DNA from: Nematostella vectensis
Taxonomy: Eukaryota > Cnidaria > Anthozoa > Actiniaria > Edwardsiidae
DNA length: 64,000 nucleotides
NCBI RefSeq assembly: GCF_932526225.1
Contig: NC_064040.1
Span: forward strand, 6,297,181 to 6,361,180
Reading direction: 5' to 3'
Shown piece after piece: positions 39,164-48,296 of this stretch; the first letter of the stretch is position 1; each line of letters opens with the position of its first letter. Both the position numbers and the translations under genes were made by a program. A model generated the notes under the pieces. That model searched no databases and was not told the DNA's origin. It saw nothing but the letters and a program-made list of their open reading frames with translations.

Positions 39164-40068
39164 GGGTGCGTTCGGGTACCCCCCCCTGGGTACTGATTTT
39201 TGTGAACCAAATTATCCTATAGCAGTACTCTTATCGCCCATTCACGTGCACGCGGCCCACAAGGTCCAAAATTTTAGTGACTGAGTGAACCAGCAGTACT
39301 TTTGTTTAGATTTTTGGTTGAATGTTTTCAGGGCCTTTTCATCTTCATCGCACATTGCTGGATCAACGATTCGGTAAGAACACATAGATTTATCAGACAT
39401 TATATATTTATACACAACGACTTACCCAAAGCTATGCAAAAATAAAAAAAACGATAATAGAATTCCTAAACATTTATCCCTTTATACTTTTAAAGGTGCC
39501 ATAAAACCTTCAAAGCTCCGCTTAGGTTTAACGCTTTTTATATAGTATTCATATGATCATTTTATACTTTTCGATATTGACTTGTAATTTTTAGAATGTA
39601 TAGAAAATATAGGTTTCGAGAAAATTTTATCCGTCGGGACGGAGTGGGTACAAATCCTTCTGGTAAGGAACATGACTTAAAATGAAAGAGCCCCCGGTTT
39701 TTTATGATGACTCGTGTTCATTGAACCCTTTTCTCTGAGCTACACCTCAAGACCTCCTTTTATCTGTCTTCTAGGTGAAATCCGCTCTCCTAGACAAGCT
39801 ACCGTCCATTCCATTGAAGACTAAGTACAACATCAAGAAACTTCGTGGTGGCAGCGGCACAAGCCAACAGAACACCATGGACACCAGCGCCAACTTCGAC
39901 ACCGTCAACAACTCCGTCACCGCCCCTGTACACATCACCATGTCTACCGTTCAGCTGCTTAATTTTGGACGGGCCGCAAAGGAGAAGAGGACATCTGCCC
40001 GGTCATCGGACACGGAAATACACGGGATTGATAACGCCATCCCAGGCACTGCATATGATGAACTGTAG
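23759..40068 (+). CDS. Adhesion GPCR with 12 Ca-binding EGF modules (N-terminus missing)
   Basis: Adhesion-class cell-surface receptor, autoproteolysed at the GPS. Exons: 23759-23980, 24731-25125, 25649-25860, 26335-27467, 28051-28100, 28585-28764, 29312-29380, 29530-29641, 30110-30226, 30881-30959, 31325-31433, 34846-34901, 35149-35272, 35513-35622, 35992-36115, 36806-36956, 37330-37396, 37574-37634, 37852-37952, 38518-38644, 39332-39373, 39775-40068. All junctions hold frame: 1310 residues. Order: beta-sandwich-like module (RLVDDDVTSPWGYISLGRVTF); Cys-rich EGF-like segment; 12 DxDEC-type cbEGFs (about 115-650), 8-9 of them in one 1.1-kb exon; GAIN-like helical region; GPS with W917, C922, C934 and C936 and predicted cleavage HL939|T940; TM1-TM7 (965-1208), with ITCRVVSICTHYF and FSWMLVEGI at TM3 and LLGITWVFGFLAVD at TM6; about 100-residue cytoplasmic tail. 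Resembles the ADGRE/CD97 and ADGRL groups; subfamily not assigned. The signal-peptide exon was not found. Confidence 0.95.
24310..24745. repeat. Five tandem copies of the acceptor of GPCR exon 2
   Basis: Units of 86-107 bp each contain GCTCTGTACCCTTTCTC, TTTACAG and the exon start A(C/T)TTGCCTCC. Potential acceptors put exon starts at 24332, 24418, 24520, 24624 and 24731. Only the last leads into the long open exon. From copy 4 the frame meets a TGA just after the copy 5 acceptor. CCCCACCCC stretches separate the units. Confidence 0.9.
25150..25350. repeat. CAC/ATCACC microsatellite in a GPCR intron
   Basis: CCA triplets followed by about 21 units of ATCACC, starting 25 bp after the exon donor at 25125. 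Read through, it would encode a poly-His/Ser/Ile product in successive frames; I treat it as intronic because a GTATGC donor precedes it. The remaining intron to 25648 is ATCATT-rich low complexity. Confidence 0.95.
25861..26334. other. GPCR intron with AAAC and poly-G tracts
   Basis: Intron between exons 3 and 4 of the GPCR. Holds a short (AAAC)n run at about 25880 and a G-run at about 26245. No other feature seen. Confidence 0.6.
27655..27962. repeat. 19-bp minisatellite in a GPCR intron, about 15 copies
   Basis: Unit GACAGGTAACGATAATTAC with point variants and occasional extra bases. Each unit contains AGGTAACGAT, which resembles a donor site, but it is not copied from the preceding exon end (AAAG|GTAAAA at 27467). 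Confidence 0.9.
28186..28262. repeat. Dispersed repeat fragment (GCGGCGTAGCC family)
   Basis: CAGCGGCGTAGCCGGGATTT and the following 50 bp (AACAGAAGGGGG, then TTTCAAGG) are matched at about 59641-59705. This looks like a shared end of an interspersed element, here in the intron between GPCR exons 5 and 6. Downstream to 28540 is GATGAT-rich low complexity. Confidence 0.5.
29600..29800. repeat. Duplicated 3' end and donor of GPCR exon 8
   Basis: The last 40 nt of the exon plus its donor (AAATCCGAACTAAGCGTTGA through GATGTCTTG|GTACGTACG) recur 119 bp downstream, with a second GTACGT donor at 29761. The copy carries a 2-bp insertion (GATATATT), so a transcript using it would change frame. Confidence 0.85.
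31608..34705. repeat. 36-bp minisatellite, about 85 copies, with higher-order structure
   Basis: Fills most of the GPCR intron 31434-34845. Unit starts TGTGTGTTTGATAGCCCAGG and ends GGTTGTCATTCTACT; variant sites are GATAGC/GGTAGC/GTTAGC, CCC/CTC and TCTACT/TCTATT/TCCATT. Three insertions of TTTGTTATTGTTTTTTATTG at about 32025, 32910 and 34190 mark larger duplicated blocks. Since 36 is divisible by 3, long ORFs exist (31577-34219, 32892-34775) encoding repeats such as CVFDSPGGCHST or LVCLIAQVVVIL. The receptor frame stops in the intron at about 31446, so these are not part of the receptor. Confidence 0.95.
34937..35038. repeat. CCA microsatellite in a GPCR intron
   Basis: About 100 bp of CCA triplets with ACCAACA and CCG variants, between the two exons that encode the GPS. 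Confidence 0.9.
36390..36831. repeat. 53-bp array carrying the acceptor of the TM3 exon, rich in CACGTG
   Basis: Each unit ends ATCACGTGTAG and continues with the first 26 nt of the TM3 exon (ATCACGTGTCGTGTGGTG and so on), then CTTTAATTTGTCTCG. The functional exon starts at 36806; intact copies would start at 36753 and 36700, with older copies back to about 36400. Most units contain two CACGTG or TCACGTG words, forming an incidental E-box cluster. Confidence 0.88.
36920..37245. repeat. 68-bp array carrying the donor of the TM3 exon
   Basis: The last 34 nt of the exon (AAATACAGCAAGTACTAC through GGATGGG) plus GTAAGGAACCA are repeated every 68 bp. Donors stand at 36957 (real), 37025 and 37093. 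The fourth copy has lost GT (GATAAGG), and a fifth ends at about 37240. The same exon therefore has duplicated junctions on both sides. Confidence 0.9.
38645..39331. other. GPCR intron with poly-G and GT tracts
   Basis: Between the TM6 and TM7 exons. Holds two G-homopolymers (about 39010-39026 and 39149-39166) and a GT microsatellite at 39128. No gene seen. Confidence 0.6.
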
Positions 40069-40170
40069 CGTGTACATGTAGAATAGTAAGCTATACTGTC
40101 AGTATTTTAACAATAATTTAGCGAAAATAGTACGTGTCCTTAAAAGTTGAACATAAATTATATCTAAGGA

Positions 40171-40176
40171 AATAAA
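40171..40176 (+). terminator. Polyadenylation signal of the adhesion GPCR
   Basis: AATAAA 103 nt after the stop codon and before the 35-bp minisatellite. Confidence 0.65.
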
Positions 40177-40244
40177 AGTAGAAATCATCTAGTGTGACAA
40201 TCGTTGAGCTCATGTCTGTATGATTTATTCACGTATCTTTATCG

Positions 40245-41800
40245 TTGCAAGATCAACTCGCTCCCTCCCTTACCCGTGGGTGCAAGACCAACTCCTTCCC
40301 TCCCTTATCCGAGTATACAAGATCAACTTCCTCCCTCCCTTACCCGAGTATACAAGATCAACTCCCTCCCTCCCTTACCCGAGTATACAAGACCAACTCC
40401 CTCCCTCCCTTACCCGAGTATACAAGATCAACTCCCTCCCTTCCTTACCCGAGTATACAAGATCAACTCCCTCCCTCCCTTACCCGAGTATACAAGATCA
40501 ACTCCCTCCCTCCCTTACCCGAGTATACAAGATCAACTCCCTCCCTTCCTTACCCGAGTATACAAGATCAACTTCTTCCCTCCCTTACCCGAGTATACAA
40601 GATCAACTTCTTCCCTCCCTTACCCGAGTATACAAGATCAACTCACTCCCTCCCTTACCCGAGGATGTAAGATCAACTCCCTCCCTCCCTTACCCGAGGG
40701 TGCAAGATCAGCTCCCTCCTTCCCTTACCCAAGGGTGCAAGATCAACTCCCTCCCTCCCTTACCCGAGTATACAAGATCAACTTCCTCCCTCCCTTACCA
40801 GAGTATACAAGATCAACTCCCTCCCTTCCTTACCCGAGTATACAAGATCAACTTCCTCCCTCCCTTACCAGAGTATACAAGATCAACTCTCTCCCTCCCT
40901 TACCCGAGGGTGCAAGATTAACTCCCTCCCTTACCCGAGGGTGCATGATCAACTCCCTTACCCGAGTATACAAGATCATTTTCCTCCCTCCCTTACCCGA
41001 GTATACAAGATTAACTCCCTCCCTTACCCGAGTATAATAGATCAACTTCCTCCCTCCCTTACCCAAGGATGTAAGATCAACTCCTTCCCTCCCTTACCCA
41101 AGGGTGCAAGATCAACTCCCTCCCTCCCTTACCCGAGTATGCAAGATCAACTTCCTCCCTCCCTTACCCGAGTATACAAGATCAACTCCCTCCCTCCCTT
41201 ACCCGAGTACACAAGATCAACTCTCTCCCTCCCTTACCCGAGGGTGCAAGATCAAATTCCTCCCTCTCTTACCCGAGTATACAAGATCAACTTCCTCCCT
41301 CCCTTACCCGAGTATACAAGATCAACTTCCTCCCTCCCTTACCAGAGGATGTAAGAGCAACCCCCTCCCTTACCCGAGTAAACAAGATCAACTCGCTCCC
41401 TCCCGTACCCGAGTATACAAGATCAACTCCCTCTCTTACCTGAGGAGGTACGATCAACTCCCTCCCTCCCTTACCCGAGGAGGTAAGATCAACTCCCTCC
41501 CTCCCTTACCCGAGGAGGTAAGATCAACTCCCTCCCTCCCTTACCCGAGGAGGTAAGAGCAACCCCCTCCCTCCCTTACCCGAGGATGTAAGATCAACTC
41601 CCTCCCTCCCTTAACCGAGGATGTAAGATCAACTCCCTCCCTCCCTTACCCGAGGATGTAAGATCAACTCCCTCCCTCCCTTACCCGAGTATACAAGATC
41701 AACTTCCTCCCTCCCTTACCTGAGCAGGTAAGATCAACTCCCTTTCTTACCTGAGGATGAAAGATCAACTCCCTTCTTACCCGAGGATAAAAGATCAACT
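40245..41800. repeat. 35-bp minisatellite, about 44 copies, with G-quadruplex motifs
   Basis: Unit: ACAAGATCAACTCCCTCCCT followed by CCCTTACCCGAGTAT, with variants GAGGGTG, GAGGATG and GAGGAGG. On the minus strand most units read GGGTAAGGGAGGGAGGG, a canonical four-tract G-quadruplex motif. It lies between the 3' ends of the GPCR (+) and FAM177 (-). The 277-aa and smaller ORFs inside it are repeat artefacts. Confidence 0.95.
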
Positions 41801-43168
41801 GCCTCCCGAACAGTTAATGAAAATTCCTTGTTTTTCTTTTTTAATAAAAATTAGTGTTATTACTATACTATACTTTGGTGATAAAGCTTAAAGACTACCA
41901 TGCGATAATTTGGTCAAACCAGGAAAAAATTAGACCAATGCGAGGACCCCAATTACTTCCTATTTATGTACAGTTTTGGCCATGTGGCTCAATGCAGCAC
42001 AAAAATAAATTATCACAAATAGTTATTAACATACGATGTTGGGTAAACTTCACCTACTGTACATCAATTATTACTCCAAGATACTTGGCCCATTTATCTT
42101 CCCAACTAAAGGCATAAGCCTCACTAAAGTATTGTACAGCTGACCTTAAAAATGTCTTTCAACTAAAAAATACATTTCCAATGTCAAAAATGCCATGTGA
42201 CTTGTGATACATCAGGTGAGGACTGCTCGCGAAGAATGAAGGTCACAATACGTAACAACAACAACAAAAGTGAATAACTGATAAGTTACATGACATTTCT
42301 AACAACATTGTGTGCCAGCGGTGCATCATGGGAAGTAGTACTGTATCAGAGAAATAAATGAACAGGAACAAAGTTAAAATGGTATGATTTACACCTCTGT
42401 AAAAACATAGAAAAAGGGTTAATGCTCAAACTGTCAGAAAAACAACAGTGCTTTGTTTTTGCAGAGGCTTATGTATCTTACCATTTAAACCTTGTGTTGA
42501 TTTATTTCAAAGATTCTTCCATGCCTATGCAGCCAACTAATTACGGTATTCTAAAGCTTGTCTGTAATTTTTCTACTCATACCATATTAGCACAGATACC
42601 AGCCTAAGTGATAGTGCTGACCAAAAAAAGTAATCCTGCTTTTCTCCTCATAACTTGCAGCAGAAAGTAGAATGTGTGCTTACAGATAAATTAACTCTAC
42701 TTGTTGGGCTGCAACCTTTACACTGCACGGGAAAGACTTACAAATGGTACTGTTAAACTCACATTCCGTGAGAAAGGCAATAAGCAATAAGGGAGATTAA
42801 ACAGTAAGAGATGTTAGTGGAACAAAATATTATTTTGTTTTTGTTTGTGAGAATTCAAAGCCTCTTATAACTAACTTTAACTAACTTTAAAAAAAAATTG
42901 CTTTACCTGCATAACTTCATACTGAGGAGATTTTGTTGGATGAATTAAATTTTACAGTGATCCAGACTGAGTACACCACTAAAATGAATAACTCATTCTA
43001 TTGGGCTTGTTATGTACAAAAACATGTATCATGTCAGTTGGACCAATGGACTGAATAGTCACCCCTCATTTCCATATAATCCTGGATTTAAAAGGGCCTC
43101 TCAGGTGGATTAAAATTAGCACAAAATGTACAACCTGTTAAATATGGCATTACTTGCTGTACCAGAAC
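41801..43168 (-). other. Probable long 3' UTR and flank of FAM177
   Basis: AT-rich, non-repetitive sequence downstream of the FAM177 stop codon. No ORF with a domain on either strand. I infer UTR from position only. Confidence 0.4.
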
Positions 43169-45801
43169 TCAGGAAGATTTGTTAGTGTCTGGCGCATTGT
43201 CTCTTTCTTGTGGGAGAGCTTCCTCTTTTGGCATGGTCAGCTTCTGTGACCCGTCCCCACCCTCTAGCCTGGCTAGTCTTTCGGCATTCATCTTCTCAAC
43301 ATATTCTCTCTCTCTCCTTTCTCTTTCTTTTTCTTCTTTTTCCTGAAAAGAAAGTATTTTGGTCAGAGAATCAGAGAGTTACATCCAAACAAAACAAACA
43401 TGGAGTCGGCGAGACATTTGTAGGGAAATCTTTTTGGGGTGGTGAGAAAATCCTTGCAATGTTGGACCAAGATTTTTGTCAAAACTTTCTTTAAAACGCA
43501 CTGTAAGGCAGAGATTTTGATGAGGGGGCACAATTGCACAATTGTCTTGTTGGCCTTGAAAGTATGCAAATATGCAAACAGTGTCTATATGTTTGGTTTT
43601 CATCCTGTAACTAATTTTATTCTAGAGATCTTTTTACACCGCTGCCAGTAATAAAAAAAAATGTGAAATATAAAACTGTAGAGCTTGTAATGTAATGTTT
43701 GAGTCCTCTATTTTGTTTTTGCCATTAGAATGTTTGTAGAGTGTGTGTTGTTTGAAGCCTGTTATTGATTTTAAAAAAAAAAGGCTGCTGACTTGATCAC
43801 CCCATTTCGACCATGCATCTCAATGATTCACAAATTTTAAAGCAATTTTTTGCCATCAACTTTAGAATTTCTATGTTTAACAACATTGAACATGCACTTG
43901 ACTATTTGTTAATAGAAATTAACACTTTGGAGAATGATCGGCCATGACATTGGCTTCACAATATGAATGAAATTGTAGAAGCTGAAAGTAAACCACTAAC
44001 AGTAGCATTGGGCTGCCTGTGTGCATACCTGCTCTTTAAGCCTGTAGAACTCATCTATGACATACTGGTACTTGGGTGACGTGATGCCAAAGAAATATGC
44101 CAGTTTTTCCCCTAGATACTCTGCAACTACAGTTGAATATATACAGGAGGTCAGTGAGTGTGAACGTGGTTTGCATGTAGGTGTCAAAAGGAGATTTCTG
44201 AATTTCACCAAGCAGCACTTAAATAGCCCTAAACATGCTCAAAACTCCCTTGGAAATAATACACAACTACAAAATGTTGGATTGAAATTAATACAGCTTT
44301 CTGGACAAAATCTAGCATAATGTAACAACTACATATGTTCTCTCTAATAATAATGTAATTTATAGCCAAATTTGTTGTTGCCAACTTTGGCAAATCCAAA
44401 AATTATTGTCTTGTTTGGGAATAGCGCGTAGTCAATCAACCATCTAAACCCATCAATGGCTTTCATGTTTTCACTGTTGCGTCATAAACCATTTGACTGC
44501 GCACAGCAAGGGAATTGATTGGTCATGATGGTATGATTGACTACGCTCTATTCCCAGACAAGAAATGGATATGAATTCTGAGCAGTTGCCTAACAACAAA
44601 TACTGTTTTTTATAAAACAGTCATTTGTATGGAGTTTGGGCTACCTGTGGTTGCATGTGTTGTTCAATAAATAGACGTGTTATGGAGCTCCAAAAATGAA
44701 TATTTTTTTTATGAAAAAAATTTACTTTTCCATGCTGAAATACTCAATGCTAAAAGTTTTGAGAACTTTAATATAAAGCTGATACCAAACTTTAGACAAT
44801 TTCCATAATTTATTGGATTGAGTTGATTTAATTCTAGATTTTATATTTAAATGTTCTATTCTTGGCTACAATAAAACAATAAATTAGATTTTAGAATGCA
44901 GAGCAGAAAAAGTAGCCCAAAATACAATTTTACAGGGATAAACCCACCTTTAAGAGCACCTGTGGAAACAGCGACTACATAATACCACAGCCATAATGGC
45001 CATGTGAGATCAGACTGAAAAAAATAATAATTTGTTAGTGTTGCAATCACAACAACTACACAAGAAGCAACAACAACAACTAAATCAAAAACAACTACAA
45101 CAACATCAAACAACTACAACAAAAAACAGAAACAACCAACGAGAAGCCCAATTCTTAATGCCAGGGATTTCTTCCTCTGTATATTTTCTTCTTAAAAGTC
45201 TAGAAATGTTTATATCTCACATTCTTGGTTCGTGTTTACAAAATACGCGGCAAGGCAAAATAATACTTAGTGGTCAATTTACACAAGCAATTTACATAAT
45301 CGATATACTTAGCGAATATGTTTCTCTCCATATAGTAAACTGCACTTTATATTTGTATATGTATGCAATATCCCAAAATTAAGCATAAGTACTTAGAAGT
45401 TTTTCGAAATGCAATTCAGAAAGAAGCAATAAATCCAATCTTAATCCGTCAAGCCATTTTTAAAAACATTCAGATTCAATCGTACTTACTGGGTTGGTAT
45501 CATCTGGAACTAATGCTCTATCGTCCTCGTCGTCTGAGCTACTATCGGTGACTTCTTCTTTCTTTTTCTTCTTTTTCGTGAAGCGTTTTTTCCTCCGTTC
45601 GTCTGTGTGATATCCACTCGTATCGTCTTCGTCTTCCTCGTCAGCGTCAAAATTAATCGTCTCGAACTCGTGCTTGGTTCCAATAAACCCAACTTGAGGC
45701 GGCGAGGTAGTCCCTAAGTCTATGCTATCGTCCTCATCTTTATCTTTCTCGTCCGTTTTCGCGTCGTTTAGTTTAGTTTGTGGAGCTGTTGACTCCGCCA
45801 T
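43169..45801 (-). CDS. FAM177A1: FAM177 family protein
   Basis: Small conserved eukaryotic protein of poorly known function. Exons: 45801-45490, 45014-44948, 44120-44029, 43342-43169; 645 nt, 214 aa, in frame throughout. The N-terminal half is acidic and disordered (DADEEDEDD), with a basic KKRFTKKKKKK stretch and a Ser/Asp cluster. The conserved core follows: LTWPLWLWYYVVAVSTGAL, a short hydrophobic helix (about 107-125), then EYLGEKLAYFFGITSPKYQY, VIDEFYRLKEQ, matching the family's core (FLGEKIA..LGI..PKYQYAIDEYYR in human FAM177A1). The tail is a charged coiled coil rich in Lys, Glu and Arg. The start ATG lies in CAAAGATGGCGGAG, a YY1-like motif like that of WDR74. Converges with the GPCR. 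Confidence 0.94.
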
Positions 45802-45806
45802 CTTTG
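45793..45806 (-). promoter_or_regulatory. YY1-like motif over the FAM177 start codon
   Basis: Minus strand CAAAGATGGCGGAG matches the AANATGGCGG YY1 consensus, with the motif's ATG being the start codon. The same arrangement occurs at WDR74. Confidence 0.5.
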
Positions 45807-46214
45807 TTTTGGGGTTGCGAGTGTCATGCGCACTGGATTCCCGCGGTCAACCCGCGCGTAGCGGGACAAGGGAGATGTCAAAGCACTACACTTTTTTATG
45901 AGAACGTCGAACTTTTAGTTGGGGCTAGGCGGTTCTTATTTTTGGGACATTTTAATGCTGAATATGTTCTTAACGATGTTCTTAGACTTTAGTGTATATA
46001 AGAATACGATATCCAATGAATTATTAGGAAGAGAATTACACTAAATTAATGACCAATAGCAATAGGTTCTGTTACTATGAATACAATTTGATTCTTCATT
46101 TTAGAACGCATCAGAACTAATCAGGAATATGGACTTGGCCGAACAACTGAGGACGGGGGTGATCAAAAGGGAGCAAGAGTGAGCAAGGAATATCGAATTG
46201 TAATTGGCAGACAG

Positions 46215-46722
46215 TTAGAAAAAAAAAAAAATTAGAGGACATGATCGAGAATCGAACCTTGTCCAGATCAGGTGAATGAGAAAAAATAGACCATACTTCC
46301 AGACATGCGCTGAAACACCGTATGGCAGCATAAAGCTTTACGGCTAAGCTGAAGATTTCGGCCCCAGCACCGCTATCTAGCAAACTGTACAACACAAAGG
46401 AACCTGAGGTACCCGCGCATTAATGGGGAGGCAATAACCAGGATCCCAGCCCTGTCTTATTCGGTTACGCCACGCACAGCTCGCTGAGATGTACACAGAA
46501 AAATATCGGGGTCTTTTTCAATCTTGCGTCTCTTGGGAATAGGTGTGTTGCTATAGTAATGTAGCGATGTCGCCATCATGTATATAGCACACTACGACCT
46601 AGGTCTACATTGCTGCCTTCAGAGCTCTTTAGGGGCTTAAGCCTTTGTACCCCTTTGCTCAGTCGCGCACGTGCATATGGCATTTTTTGTGCCCAGAACA
46701 ACAAAAGCTACATTGAAATGCA
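46215..46722. mobile_element. Dispersed repeat, copy B
   Basis: Near-identical to 14165-14665 over about 500 bp. On the minus strand the B-box-like GGTTCGATTCTCG (about 46245-46257) is followed by a run of 13 T (46209-46221), which would be a Pol III terminator or tail. It sits about 400 bp from the FAM177 start. Confidence 0.6.
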
Positions 46723-47987
46723 CGCAATATAAGATATTTTGTGTTCTTTAGGTTTTAGAAAATACTGCTACTCTCATTTTCTTTTAGGAGCATTTCAGAT
46801 TTTAGTATTCATATTTTCCCTTGGCACAGGCATCTGGTGTGGGGGGTGTCAAACCTAAATATAGCGTCCAAACATCATAAATCGATTTGAAGTGTAGAGC
46901 CACACACGCTGTAACGAGGCACTTTGTAATAAAAGAGCAGATGCACTCTGTAATAAAATCTGAAGCACCCAAGGATTTGCATCGTAGTATTTGTTAATAA
47001 ATGGTTTTACAGACAGCTTCGTCACCCTTGCTATTATTGTTCACAATGCAGAACACGTTAAATGTTACCAGTTCTGAAATTCAATTGTGATTTCCTTCCA
47101 GAATCGCAAAATCTGGCGCTTTAAAAATAGAATATACCCAAAATCTAGGGAAGACCTTTCTAAAAATGAGGCTTTTCTTAAAATGGAATGTTTATTACAA
47201 AAGTGTGTCAGTTTTTATTACATTACGTTCTCCATTTTTTCGGTCAAGTCCGTATATTCCTTGCTCATCCTCGCTCATCCCTTTTCAGATATCATAATTT
47301 GTATTCAACCACTACAGATATAACGTTTACTATTATAATTCAATATTGGTAATAAGATAAAGGAACTCCCGAGAGCAATGAAGAATTCTAAAGGAACAAA
47401 GTTAATTACCGTGCACAGGCTCACCGTTTTAACCCGGGTGTACCAAAACAACAGCTTGCTAACCTATACTCCTGGGAGTAAGAGTAAAAAACGCAAACCC
47501 GTTACTATTCCAGGCAGCATACGTTTTCTATGGGTGATGGGGTTTTCCCCAGAAAATTTTAAAATTCCCGACTTTTAGGAGGCTTGGAAATTGGTATGAA
47601 TATATGTTAAAAAATAGACCCTCCACTTAGCCCTGGACTACTCCCGGGTCAAAGTAATTATACTCAACCAAATTACACTGACTTTTTTTTTTATTTACAC
47701 ATATTTGGAAATATAAGGTACATGTTAAGTGTATAGTTTGCTGTCGTTCATGTGATAATAACGTGGTAATCGCGAAAAAACAGTATGAGAAAGGTATAAA
47801 AAGACATGCAAATAGGGGACATTTGCCACCGAATCATATATACAATCCAGAAAACAATATAAAATAGTTTGATAAACGAATACCTCAAACGACTCTGTTT
47901 AATCCGTTTATAAGTTTTCCGTTCCATTTCCTTCTTTTTTAAAGAATGAAAAAATCCTCGCTTCTTATAATCCAGTTCAGTTGTTAC
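46723..47987. other. Intergenic, no gene seen
   Basis: AT-rich sequence between dispersed repeat B and the CATCGC hexamer array. ORFs at 47087 and 47378 have no domain or splice support. Confidence 0.5.
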
Positions 47988-48268
47988 CACCATCGCCATC
48001 GCCATCGCCATCGCCATCGCCATCGCCATCGCCATCGCCATCGCCATCGCCATCGCCATCGCCATCGCCATCGCCATCGCCATCGCCATCGCCATCGCCA
48101 TCGCCATCGCCATCGCCATCGCCATCGCCATCGCCATCGCCATCGCCATCGCCATCGCCATCGCCATCGCCATCGCCATCGCCATCGCCATCGCCATCGC
48201 CATCGCCATCGCCATCGCCATCGCCATCGCCATCGCCATCGCCATCGCCATCGCCATCGCCATCGTAT
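47988..48268. repeat. (CATCGC)n hexamer array, about 46 copies
   Basis: Essentially pure hexamer, about 30 bp beyond the stop codon of the lectin-VWFA gene on its 3' side, so probably in its 3' UTR. Every frame of both strands is open (SP, RH, MA or RW dipeptides), giving spurious ORFs of 95-177 codons. Confidence 0.97.
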
Positions 48269-48296
48269 CACTCAGTATCACTCTTCAAAGCACACA

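Noticed and set aside
40204-41556. Overlapping Pro/Leu/Tyr-rich ORFs up to 277 codons
   Set aside because: Produced by the 35-bp repeat, open in all three frames because stops are absent from the unit.
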